This document shows, piece after piece, positions 36,774 through 44,657 of a stretch of 53,640 nucleotides of DNA. The DNA is taken from the NCBI RefSeq assembly GCF_900109145.1, contig NZ_FNYY01000027.1, positions 1 through 53,640 on the forward strand, written 5' to 3'. Source of the DNA: Marinovum algicola (GTDB lineage Bacteria; Pseudomonadota; Alphaproteobacteria; Rhodobacterales; Rhodobacteraceae). Within the stretch, counting starts at the first letter, position 1; the number at the start of each line of letters is the position of its first letter. Position numbers and translations under genes: made by a program. The notes beneath the pieces are model-generated. The model was not told where the DNA came from. It searched no databases and saw nothing but the letters and a program-made list of their open reading frames with translations.

Positions 36774-37141
36774 GCACGCCCGCCGTCGCCCTCAATCATG
36801 TCGCCCTCGCCGCGCCCGATCCCGAAGCCAGCGCCGGCTTTTACCAGGCGTTCGGCTTTGTCTGGGGGTTCACCCGCCATGACGCCGCCGGCCGGATCGC
36901 GCTGCTCCAGATGCACCGGGCCGGCGGCTTTATCGAGCTTTTGGCCGATACCGAGGGAGTCGCGCCGGGCCATTTCGGCCTGCACACCGCCGAGATCGCC
37001 CCAATGCTCGAGCACCTTGCCGCCCAGGGCATTGCGCCACTGCATCCGCCGCGTCAGGGCGCCTCGGGCGTGATCTGGACCTTCTTTGCCGATCCCGCCG
37101 GCAACCGGGTCGAGCTTACCGCCCCCTGCCCGCGCGCATGA
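36770..37141 (+). CDS. VOC-family (glyoxalase-like) protein
   Basis: A 123-residue single VOC domain: ALNHVALAAPDPEASAGFY at the N-terminus, a His/Glu metal set (FGLHTAEIAP; NRVELTAP). It overlaps both the kinase stop and the EamA start by four bases, so all are coupled. Role unknown; detoxification of a reactive aldehyde or dehydratation product is a possibility. Confidence 0.85.
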   Translation: MSTPAVALNHVALAAPDPEASAGFYQAFGFVWGFTRHDAAGRIALLQMHRAGGFIELLADTEGVAPGHFGLHTAEIAPMLEHLAAQGIAPLHPPRQGASGVIWTFFADPAGNRVELTAPCPRA

Positions 37142-38007
37142 AACCGGGCCCCACAGCCTCGGGCCAATTGCTGGCCCTGGTGGCGCTGTTCAGCGGCGTC
37201 GCCTCGGGCGTGGTGCTCAAGGCGATCGGCGCCACGCCGCCGGGCGAGGCCATCGCGCTGCGCTCGGCCATGGCCTTTGCGGTGCTGGCGCTGGTGGTGC
37301 TGGCGCGGCGACGCGGCGAAGCGCGGCTGATCGGCCCGCGCGGCGGGCTGCGGGCCGTGCTCGACGCGGTGGCGGCACTGTGCTTTTCGCTGGCGATCTT
37401 CGAGATTCCGCTGGCGCTGCTTGCCGCGATCCACGCCACCCTGCCGATTGTCTCGGTGATCCTTTCGGGCGTTCTGCTGAAAGAGCGGTTGCGCGCGCTC
37501 AACTGGCTGGCGCTTGCCCTGGCCTGCGCCGGAACGCTGCTGATCCTGCAACCCGGCCTGGCGTTTTCGCCGCTGGGCATCGGGCTGGCCCTGATTTCGA
37601 CCTTGGCCTATGCGCTGCGCGATATCGTTACCCGGCTGCTGCCACCCAGGACCGATACAATTCGCATCGCGCTGGTCTCGCTGGCGCTGGCCGGAAGCCT
37701 GGCCGCGCTCCTGCCGGGACAGGCCGGGTGGGTGATGCCGCCGGCGCGGGACCTCAGCCTGATCGCGGCCGCGGCGGCCGGGTTCATCGGCGCCAATGTA
37801 TTGATCATCGCTGCCCTGCGGCGCACCGCACTCAGCCAGATCGCCCCGCTGCGCTATTCCAGCGTGCTCTGGTCGCTGGGGTTCGACGCCCTGCTCTGGG
37901 GCTACCTGCCCGATCTCGCCGGCTGGACCGGCATCGGCCTCATCCTGCTGGCCGGGGCGGTGCAGATCCGCGCCGGCCGCCCGACGTTTCACAAGGACCT
38001 GCCATGA
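37138..38007 (+). CDS. EamA/DMT-superfamily transporter
   Basis: A 289-residue integral membrane protein with about ten hydrophobic helices in two EamA halves. Family cues include FSLAIFEIPLALLAAIHATLP start of helix block and SQIAPLRYSSVLWSLGFD near the second half. It is embedded by four-base overlaps between the VOC gene and the sulfatase gene. It may export an end product or import a related compound; direction cannot be read from sequence. Confidence 0.88.
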   Translation: MKPGPTASGQLLALVALFSGVASGVVLKAIGATPPGEAIALRSAMAFAVLALVVLARRRGEARLIGPRGGLRAVLDAVAALCFSLAIFEIPLALLAAIHATLPIVSVILSGVLLKERLRALNWLALALACAGTLLILQPGLAFSPLGIGLALISTLAYALRDIVTRLLPPRTDTIRIALVSLALAGSLAALLPGQAGWVMPPARDLSLIAAAAAGFIGANVLIIAALRRTALSQIAPLRYSSVLWSLGFDALLWGYLPDLAGWTGIGLILLAGAVQIRAGRPTFHKDLP

Positions 38008-39431
38008 CCCGCAAACCCAACATCCTCTTTTTGCTGCCCGATCAGCTCCGCCACGACTTCCTGGGCTGCTATGGCGCCGGTTTCCTGCGCACCCCGGCGC
38101 TCGACAGTCTGGCTGCCGCCGGCACCCGGTATGAAACCGCAATCTCGCCGGCGCCGATCTGTGTGCCGGCGCGCGCCTCGATGCTGACCGGCCAGCCGGC
38201 GCATGAGACCGGCATCCTGCACAATCTCTGCTGGCTGCGCCCCGACCGCCGCGCCATGGGCATTGCCACCTGGCCCGAGTTGCTGGCCGGGGCCGGCTAT
38301 CACACCGCCGCCATCGGCAAGATGCATTTCTATCCCTGGGACCGCGCCGAGGGGTTTCAGCACCGGGTGATTTCCGAGGACAAGCGCCATATCCATGTGC
38401 GCGACGATTACCACCACGCGCTGACCGCCGAGGGCCATGGCAAGCTGCACGGCCATCAGATGGCCGGCTATGTCGAGACCAAGGGCGCGGCGATCAACCC
38501 CCTGCCCGATCATCTGCAACCCGACCGCTGGGTGGCCCGACGCGCGGCCGCGCATCTGCGCGGCATGACCGGCGACCAGCCCTTTGCCATGATGGTAGGC
38601 TTTCCCGGTCCGCATTGCCCCTATGACCCGCCCGCCACGGCGCTGGACCGGGTTGATCCCGCCGGCCTGCCGCCCGCCCTGCCCCGCACTGAGGAAAGCG
38701 CGGTCCTGTTGCCCGAACTGGTGGCCGGCTATCGCCGCGACTGGGCCGAACTGGATTATTCCGAACTGACCGAGGCGCAGATCCGCACCATCCGCCACCA
38801 TTACGCCGTGTCGGTCGAACGGCTGGATGAGGATGTGGCGCTGCTGATCGAGGCCCTGCGAGAGACCGGCAAGCTCGACAATACCATTGTCGTCTTCTCC
38901 TCTGACCACGGCGATTACCTCGGGGATTTCGGCCTGATGGGCAAAGGCTTCTTTCACGAGCCTTCAATCCGCGTGCCGCTGATCGTGGCCGATTTCCGCC
39001 AGCCCGAGGCGAAGGTCGAAACCGCGCCGGTGACGCTGGTCGATCTCTTCCCGAGTTTCCTGACCTGGGCGGGTCTGCCGCCGGCCCCGCAATCGCGCGG
39101 CGCTGTGCTTGGCACCGCGACGCCCGACCGCGCGATCTTTGGCGTCACCTCGCGCGGTGTGATGCTGCGGCAGGGACGCTGGAAACTGGCCCGCTATCAC
39201 GCCGGAAGCGAAGCGCTGTTTGACCTGGGCGCCGATCCCGGCGAGCAGGAGAACCTGATCGCGGCGCGCCCCGACATCCGCGCCCGGCTCGACGCCCTGC
39301 TCACCGCCGAAATGTTGCGCGGGATGACCGCCGGCCATGCGGACAAGACGGTGGCAGCGGCCAAATCGCCACCCGAAGGCGCCTTTCACGACCGGTTCTG
39401 GCACCGCCCCTACCCTGCGCCCGCCGGATGA
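38004..39431 (+). CDS. Type I (formylglycine-dependent) sulfatase, cytoplasmic
   Basis: A 475-residue alkaline-phosphatase-fold sulfatase. Metal ligands begin in FLLPDQLRHDFL. The maturation motif CVPAR has Cys53, the residue converted to formylglycine, followed by SMLTG. GKMHFYPW and SSDHGDYLGDFGLMGKG supply further active-site Lys, Asp and His. No signal peptide is present, so it hydrolyses sulfate esters after import. Start overlaps the EamA stop. The FGE at 25861 in the same divergent cluster is its likely activator. The substrate is inferred to be a sulfated sugar. Confidence 0.93.
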   Translation: MTRKPNILFLLPDQLRHDFLGCYGAGFLRTPALDSLAAAGTRYETAISPAPICVPARASMLTGQPAHETGILHNLCWLRPDRRAMGIATWPELLAGAGYHTAAIGKMHFYPWDRAEGFQHRVISEDKRHIHVRDDYHHALTAEGHGKLHGHQMAGYVETKGAAINPLPDHLQPDRWVARRAAAHLRGMTGDQPFAMMVGFPGPHCPYDPPATALDRVDPAGLPPALPRTEESAVLLPELVAGYRRDWAELDYSELTEAQIRTIRHHYAVSVERLDEDVALLIEALRETGKLDNTIVVFSSDHGDYLGDFGLMGKGFFHEPSIRVPLIVADFRQPEAKVETAPVTLVDLFPSFLTWAGLPPAPQSRGAVLGTATPDRAIFGVTSRGVMLRQGRWKLARYHAGSEALFDLGADPGEQENLIAARPDIRARLDALLTAEMLRGMTAGHADKTVAAAKSPPEGAFHDRFWHRPYPAPAG

Positions 39432-39692
39432 CGGGAACAAATTTCTCGCGATATTGCGGATTTCATGATGTCAGGTGATGACCGCGGCGGCAGGTTGCGC
39501 TAGAATTTCAGTACTTGGCGCTTGGGTTGAGTCCGGCTGATACCGGGATCGACGGCCGCCGGGCGGGGGCGCTTTCTGGCTGGTATTTGCCACATAACCG
39601 CCCCTATCTACCTGCTCCAGCTACGTCCGATAACTCTGAAGTGACAGATGGTGGGCTGTCGTGCTGCCTGCCGGCTCAGCCGGCCATGGAAA

Positions 39693-40160
39693 CTACCTTC
39701 GAAATGCAATTGTCCTGGCCCGGCAAGCGCCCCCCATGCCGCCCCAGCCAAGGTGCTGGTGGGCGCAAAAGGCTTTCGGTTTCTCGGAGAAAACTTTGTC
39801 GATACTGTCTGGGCCGACCGCCGGTTCGCGGACAATTGGCGTGTCGAGGAGGTCGTCACCGCGATAAACGGGGAACAGCTCTCGAGCGCTGGCGATGTCG
39901 AGGGGAATGTCCTCGGCATCCTGTTCCAGAGGCACCGCCGCGCCAAGGCCGGCAAGCGGGTTCTTACGGGCTTGATCGGGGAAAGCGCATGCATTCCCGC
40001 ACCATTGCCCGCCGGTTTGGCAATACAACCCAAGCCGCTCCAGCGTCGCCGCATCCTCAGCGGCAAGATTGGGAAGGGTAGGGGCCAGCGCGACAAGTCT
40101 TGGAACGGCTCAACCAACCGGAGCGTCGCAAGCACGATAAGCGGATCGAGAGCGTGACAT
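39693..40160 (-). pseudogene. Unidentified decayed reading frame downstream of repC
   Basis: The 938-bp stretch 39432-40369 has no convincing intact gene. One minus-strand frame (about 39693-40130) has coding-like content (DAEDIPLDIASARELFPVY; FSEKPKAFCAHQHLGWGG) but lacks a plausible start and is preceded by a stop in frame. A neighbouring frame upstream could be its displaced 5' part, suggesting a frameshifted remnant. I do not recognise the family. Confidence 0.3.
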
Positions 40161-40369
40161 TCAGCGACCTGAACTCTGAGCCGCGTTGCGTGCTGCAATG
40201 CCCCAGCCCAGAGCCTCGTTTTGCGGATTGGCGTCAATGAGCTGGTCATGGAGCGGACGGCCCGTGACTTCGGACAAAATTGTCCGCGGACAACGGTTGG
40301 GCTCCATCGCGCAATCATTGCGAAAACCCGAGAGAAACCGGCGGGGTCGATGGCGCAAGATTGCCCAGG

Positions 40370-41449
40370 TCATGTCCGAGACAATCGACGCACAAGTTGT
40401 TCCGGGACAAAGCCAGCGCTGTTCTTTCCTGACGTTATCGAGCGAAAGTAGGCGCCGACCTTCTGGATTTTCTCATGGAATTGCATGACGGCCCAGACAG
40501 TCAGTGCCGCGCCTTCTATGCCCAGTCGCTCCTGTGCATCTTGGTAGTTTCGTGAATCGATCCCGAGCATTGGGGCAAGAGTTCGGGCATGGGAAACCAC
40601 GTCGGACATGGTCTTCACTGGCGACAGTGAAAATTGCGCAGCTTCGGGGCAGGCGCTCAGGATTTCCTGAATGGTGATCTTTGGCGCTTCGGACCGTGAT
40701 GGAGGCATTTTGGATTGGCTCGGGTCTTTAATATCAATATTTTCTTTACTTGAGTTATGATGGTGCCGGACAATTTGGCCGTGGCTGTCGGACATTTTTT
40801 CTTCTCTGGCGTCGGTGCATTCGTACGGTTGTTCGATGTCCCTGGCTTCGATGTCGAGGCTGGCCAACAGGTTTTGGCAGTCCTCCAGTGAAAGATTTCT
40901 ACGAAGGGCGCGGATAGCCATTGTGGCATCACTGTTGTCGGGATCGGTTCGTAGGATTTCATTTGCGGCGGCGCGTATCTTGGTTTTGAGATAGGCGATC
41001 TGATCGTTCTTGCGAACGGCCTCGGCAGCAAGGTCAACAAGCTCGCGAAAGCGCTGGAACAACGGCGACAGGTCGAACCCGAACCGAAGTGCGGTTCCCT
41101 CCGTCCTGTTCTGGCGGCAGAACCGTTTCCGGTTGGAACTGTCCCGCCGGACGAGAAGGCCGCACTCCTGAAGGATGGCGGCATGGCGCCGAATGGTCCG
41201 GTCAGAGATACCGTTTCGGCGGAAGGCAAGCGTGGCATTCGATGCGAAAACGGTGTTGTGGCGCCGCTTCGGGGGAAGACATGACAGCATCGCGTCGAGC
41301 GTCGCAATGACTGACGCTTTCAGCCCCATCAAATGGGCTGCCTGGCGCAGTGTGTCGATGACGATGTGCCGTTCGGGGCGGGCGTTGTCCGCGGACAACA
41401 GTTCCCGGTTCCGCTCTCCTACGGAGGCGGATGCTTGCGTAAATGCCAT
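40370..41449 (-). CDS. repC: Replication initiator RepC
   Basis: A 359-residue initiator of repABC replicons. The N-terminal half holds the winged-helix DNA-binding region (RTIRRHAAILQECGLLVRRDS, shown in part; GFDLSPLFQRF follows), and the C-terminal YFRSITSGKNSAGFVPEQLV closes like other RepC proteins. It is shorter at the N-terminus than many RepC proteins. No ribosome site precedes this ATG and the frame stays open for 41 codons upstream, so the start is uncertain. It is transcribed with repA and repB, and controlled by the antisense RNA in the repB-repC gap. Confidence 0.9.
   Translation of the reverse strand: MAFTQASASVGERNRELLSADNARPERHIVIDTLRQAAHLMGLKASVIATLDAMLSCLPPKRRHNTVFASNATLAFRRNGISDRTIRRHAAILQECGLLVRRDSSNRKRFCRQNRTEGTALRFGFDLSPLFQRFRELVDLAAEAVRKNDQIAYLKTKIRAAANEILRTDPDNSDATMAIRALRRNLSLEDCQNLLASLDIEARDIEQPYECTDAREEKMSDSHGQIVRHHHNSSKENIDIKDPSQSKMPPSRSEAPKITIQEILSACPEAAQFSLSPVKTMSDVVSHARTLAPMLGIDSRNYQDAQERLGIEGAALTVWAVMQFHEKIQKVGAYFRSITSGKNSAGFVPEQLVRRLSRT
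40708..40762. other. A+T-rich segment inside repC, candidate oriV
   Basis: Bases around 40727-40760 are unusually AT-rich for this region (CTTTAATATCAATATTTTCT at the core) and fall in the middle of repC. In repABC replicons the origin lies within repC in such an AT-rich tract. The position is by analogy only. Confidence 0.45.
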
Positions 41450-41523
41450 GAATTTTTCACGACAACCGGTCGGGAAAGGGCCCAGCCCCCCGTTTTCTTG
41501 AGAAAAGGCAACAAAAAACCGTT

Positions 41524-41538
41524 CAACCGAATCGGTTG
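41524..41538. other. Candidate parS-like palindrome in the repB-repC gap
   Basis: CAACCGAATCGGTTG is a perfect 7+1+7 inverted repeat. Plasmid repABC operons often carry the RepB-binding centromere as a palindrome in or around the operon. It ends 3 bp before the -35 of the antisense RNA promoter, so a regulatory role is also possible. Confidence 0.45.
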
Positions 41539-41541
41539 TTG

Positions 41542-41630
41542 TTGACTGTTACGGAGAAGCTGGTAAATCTGAGGGTGCTAAGAACAGATTGGGCTCTCCA
41601 GGGGTGACCTTGGGGGCTCTTTCTTTTTTT
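41542..41630 (+). ncRNA. Antisense ctRNA (incA/inc-alpha type) controlling repC
   Basis: Plus-strand promoter: -35 TTGACT (41542-41547), 16-bp spacer, -10 TAAATC (41564-41569), giving a start near 41576. The transcript ends at a hairpin CCAGGG-GTGA-CCTTGG (41598-41613, with one G-T pair) followed by a T-rich run (41620-41630). The predicted RNA of about 55 nt matches the small antisense RNAs found between repB and repC. The G-T pairing favours folding in this strand over the rep mRNA strand. Confidence 0.75.
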
Positions 41631-41680
41631 GGCTGTGTGTCGTGCTCCTTGTGGTTTTTGTTGCTCTGCTCGCCTGTGTA

Positions 41681-42646
41681 TCAGTCGGATTGCCTGTCCG
41701 ACTTCCACGCCTCATAGAGACGCTTCAGCTCAATTTCGGCATTGTCCCGCATCCATTGAGTGAATTCCGGGGCGTCGACCTTGGACATCTTCACGGTCAG
41801 TGCGCGTGGGCTGTCCTTGATCTCAGCCAATGTTTTGCCGTCGTTCGCCATGACCTTTTGTGCCGCGGGTTTTGTGGCTTTGGCGGCCTTGGCGCTATTG
41901 GATACAGCGTCGCTGACACGCGCAAAGCGGTCGTCCGAGGCAGGGATCTTGTCGAGTGCCAAGTCCGAGGCCACTTGAATAAGGTCAGAATTGCTGCCCT
42001 TCACCTTGTCGGCGAGGTCTTCCCACCGGCGGCGACCGACACCATGCGCCGAGCCGATCATCTCGATCACCGGTTCGGGGATCGATCGCGCCACCTTGGT
42101 CATGCGCGACAGCATCGGTTTGTCGATGGCCAGGGCGTCGAGGATCACGGGCTGTTCATAGCCCGTGTCGCTGAGCTGTGCCGCGAAAAGAGCCTTTTCG
42201 ATAAAACTCGGGTCCAGCCGATGTGAGTTTTCCTGGCCTTGCGCCAGGATCGCCTCTTCGTCGGAAAGCGTGCGCACCAGGGCTCTGGCCGCCAGTCCGA
42301 TCGATTGCAGTGCCCGCAACCGGCGACGACCGTAAACGATCTTGTAGCGCCCGGGCTTTTCCGCAAGCGGACGCACCATGATCGGCACCTGCTGGCCGTG
42401 TTCCTTGATGCTTGCCGCAAGCGTGACCACGTCGGCGTCGGAAAAGGCAAGGCGGTCCTTTGGCCCGTCTTCCTCGATCAGGTCGACGGGAATTTCCCGG
42501 ACCGCATTGCTGGAGAGATCCTTGAGCGTCGATTTTACGCCGCTCATCGCGCCCGTGTTCGGGAAGCGGGGCTTCGAATCCTCGGAGGAAACAGCAGCGG
42601 CGGCATCCGGCGGGGGCGGGGGCTGGAACAGGTTTCTACGTGCCAT
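41681..42646 (-). CDS. repB: Plasmid partitioning protein RepB (ParB family)
   Basis: A 321-residue ParB-like DNA-binding protein. It has a ParB N-terminal domain (REIPVDLIEEDG; YGRRRLRALQSIGL; QGQENSHRLDPS) and a helix-turn-helix around LDALAIDKPMLSRMTKVA. It binds the centromere and stimulates the RepA ATPase. ATG shares bases with the repA stop. The basic/Pro-rich first 35 residues are typical of RepB. Confidence 0.95.
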   Translation of the reverse strand: MARRNLFQPPPPPDAAAAVSSEDSKPRFPNTGAMSGVKSTLKDLSSNAVREIPVDLIEEDGPKDRLAFSDADVVTLAASIKEHGQQVPIMVRPLAEKPGRYKIVYGRRRLRALQSIGLAARALVRTLSDEEAILAQGQENSHRLDPSFIEKALFAAQLSDTGYEQPVILDALAIDKPMLSRMTKVARSIPEPVIEMIGSAHGVGRRRWEDLADKVKGSNSDLIQVASDLALDKIPASDDRFARVSDAVSNSAKAAKATKPAAQKVMANDGKTLAEIKDSPRALTVKMSKVDAPEFTQWMRDNAEIELKRLYEAWKSDRQSD

Positions 42647-43848
42647 CAGTCGACGGTCCTCCCCCAGGATTGTTGGATTGTTTTCTCGAATTCGTCCGCG
42701 ACGCCGTTCACACTTTCCATGATCCTGTCCAGGGTCTTCTTGACCACCTGGCTCGGTTCCAGCTCATAGATTGTCTGCTGCGTCATCCCGGCGTCGGAAA
42801 TCGCGGTGGATTTCAGCATCGGCGTGGCAAGCACCTGGTCGAGCAGAATGGACCTGAGGAAACCCGCCATCTGCGATTGCGGCACGTCGGTCGGCTCGAA
42901 CCTCGCAACGAGGTATTTGAGGAACGACCAGTCGATCGGCCCCGTCGCTTCCTCAAGGGTGCGAACAGTCTCTCCGGCCATCTCAAGGAATTGCGCCATC
43001 GAAGCAACATCGAGCATGCTGGGTACGACGGTGATCAAGAGACCTGTGGACGCCAGCAAGGCAGTCATTGTCGTGAAGCCCAGCTGAGGCGGACAATCGA
43101 TAATCACCAGATCGTAATTGGCTTCGATTTCATCGAGTGCGATGGCCAGTCTTTGCGTAAAGGGCGGGTCGACCTTGTGCTGAAGTGCATAGGCGGTTTC
43201 GGTTTCATACTCGGACAGCAACAGCCCGGCAGGTGCCAGGTCGAGGTTGTGAAAGTAAGTCTTGCGCACCACCTGGCTCAACGGCACAGGGTCTTCGTAC
43301 TTCAGCGCATCGTATATGGTTCCGCTCTCGGCAAACTCGATTTCCGGGCGATAGCCGAACATCGTCGTCAGACTGGCCTGGGGGTCCATGTCCACGGCCA
43401 GCACGCGATAGCCCCTGAGGGCGTATCGCTGGGCCAGGTGGATCGCGGTTGTCGTCTTGCTGGACCCGCCCTTGAAATTCACGATGGAGAGGATCTGAAG
43501 CGCGTCACCGTCCCGCCGACCTGGCAAGTAGGCGTCGCCGTTGCGACCGGTTTTTGCCATCACCTTGCGGATCTGGTCGATTTCTTCCGCAGTATAGAGG
43601 CGTCGGCCTCGGGAATCCGTCTCGACGTCGGGAAAGTCACCCTCCTGGTGGCGCGTTCGGAGGTTCGACATACTGATGCCTGTCAACTCGGAAACTTCGG
43701 CAGGGTGGAATTTGCGCAGGGTCTTTCTGCTTTCCGGTTGAAAGCTGTTGCGCATATGGTGGTTCAGGGCTTCCGAAAGTCGCGCCGCATCCGTGGAAAT
43801 GGATCCTGCAATAGACTTTGTGCCGGGGAAATCCGCCTTGCTGTTCAT
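42646..43848 (-). CDS. repA: Plasmid partitioning protein RepA (ParA family)
   Basis: A 400-residue ParA ATPase. The N-terminal part (about 45-105) is a helix-turn-helix for autoregulation. The deviant Walker A KGGSSKTT is at 126-133, followed by VLAVDMDPQASL and YDLVIIDCPPQLGF. It moves plasmid copies with RepB and represses the operon. A GAGGG ribosome site precedes the ATG. First gene of repABC. Confidence 0.96.
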   Translation of the reverse strand: MNSKADFPGTKSIAGSISTDAARLSEALNHHMRNSFQPESRKTLRKFHPAEVSELTGISMSNLRTRHQEGDFPDVETDSRGRRLYTAEEIDQIRKVMAKTGRNGDAYLPGRRDGDALQILSIVNFKGGSSKTTTAIHLAQRYALRGYRVLAVDMDPQASLTTMFGYRPEIEFAESGTIYDALKYEDPVPLSQVVRKTYFHNLDLAPAGLLLSEYETETAYALQHKVDPPFTQRLAIALDEIEANYDLVIIDCPPQLGFTTMTALLASTGLLITVVPSMLDVASMAQFLEMAGETVRTLEEATGPIDWSFLKYLVARFEPTDVPQSQMAGFLRSILLDQVLATPMLKSTAISDAGMTQQTIYELEPSQVVKKTLDRIMESVNGVADEFEKTIQQSWGRTVD

Positions 43849-44446
43849 GCTGCCCTCGTGACCTCTTGGTGGGTCGATTATGTTTCGTCGCTAAAGTGCG
43901 TGATTTTCGCGTTCTTGCGACTAGAGCACTCATCGCACGCAACTTATCCCCAGACAACAATTTTTTTAAGCTGGTGGATGGCGGAATTCCGATAGCGGTT
44001 GGGGGTGCAGTATGGTGGTATGGCGTAAGTATTTGGAAAATAATGATAACCTCTGCGAGAAGGGGCTGTTCGCGAATAAGTTGCCGTGTTGCCTTTGCCT
44101 GCCCCCGGGGGACACGGCAAGCTTTGTCTGCGAATCGTGGCACTTACGAAACGCATGACGGCAATCTGGGGCCCGCTCAGATAGGCCCAAGGCGCTTGGC
44201 CCGCGCCAGCAACATTCCGACCGAGGACGACTGTCAACGGGTGTGGCAATGCAGCGTGAATTCGTGCCTCGCCTCCGGCCGGCCGCAGATTGCCTGCAAC
44301 GGAATGCCCGCGTCCGCGTCCTTGATCGCGGCGACATTGGCGGGCAGGCGATCGTCACGCACACAGGCTTTCACGGCGCGTAGCGGGGGCTTTGCATCCC
44401 GTGTTGATCCCGGGGCAGGGGGCATGGACGCAGAACCGCTTGGGTA
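43849..44446. other. Intergenic stretch upstream of repA
   Basis: No confident gene in this 598-bp region. It must contain the repABC promoter. A DnaA-box-like TTATCCCCA (one mismatch from TTATCCACA) lies near 43945 and is followed by a short AT-rich tract. A weak minus-strand ORF at 44234-44424 (63 codons, AVKACVRDDRLPANVAAIKD) could be a gene remnant; I do not recognise it. Confidence 0.4.
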
Positions 44447-44474
44447 ATGTGCAAAAGTCACGTATTTTGCACAT
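44440..44474 (+). promoter_or_regulatory. Perfect 10-bp inverted repeat with 8-bp spacer, overlapping a possible promoter
   Basis: ATGTGCAAAA (44447-44456) and TTTTGCACAT (44465-44474) are exact inverted repeats around GTCACGTA. TTGGGT (44440-44445) and TATTTT (44463-44468) are 17 bp apart and would start a leaderless transcript at the ATG at 44475. The 8-bp spacer also matches the geometry of lox-type recombination sites, and a Cre-like recombinase is encoded next door. Operator and recombination site are both possible. Confidence 0.6.
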
Positions 44475-44654
44475 ATGAAACCGCAAGAATCTACCTTTAA
44501 TGACCTTTCCGACGATCCTCTCACCACCACCGAAGAGGATGAGGAGACTTCAGAAGATGTCGCGTTTAATTCCCGATTTCAATTGAAGCAGAAAGCTGAA
44601 ACTGAAGCGCTGGAATTTCATCTTAGCGCTTCACCAACGCGTCAAGATTCCTGA
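44475..44654 (+). CDS. Small acidic protein (59 residues), unknown
   Basis: A 59-residue ORF with 15 Asp/Glu against 5 Lys/Arg, including an acidic run (TTTEEDEETSED) and a C-terminal part that could be helical (FQLKQKAETEALEFHL). It ends 3 bp before the stop of the convergent recombinase gene, and its ATG directly follows the perfect palindrome, with no ribosome site, so a leaderless mRNA is suggested. No family recognised. It could be a small regulator, an antitoxin-like protein or a recombination accessory factor; those are guesses. Confidence 0.5.
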   Translation: MKPQESTFNDLSDDPLTTTEEDEETSEDVAFNSRFQLKQKAETEALEFHLSASPTRQDS

Positions 44655-44657
44655 GCT

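Noticed and set aside
25861-39431. Sulfoquinovose (sulfo-Entner-Doudoroff) pathway
   Set aside because: The SDR, lactonase, dehydratase and aldolase order is similar, but a sulfatase plus FGE and a sugar-acid kinase point to a sulfate ester, which sulfoquinovose does not have.
43918-44000. DnaA-box-like TTATCCCCA with AT-rich flank as a chromosomal-type origin
   Set aside because: Only one imperfect box and no cluster; repABC replicons place the origin inside repC.
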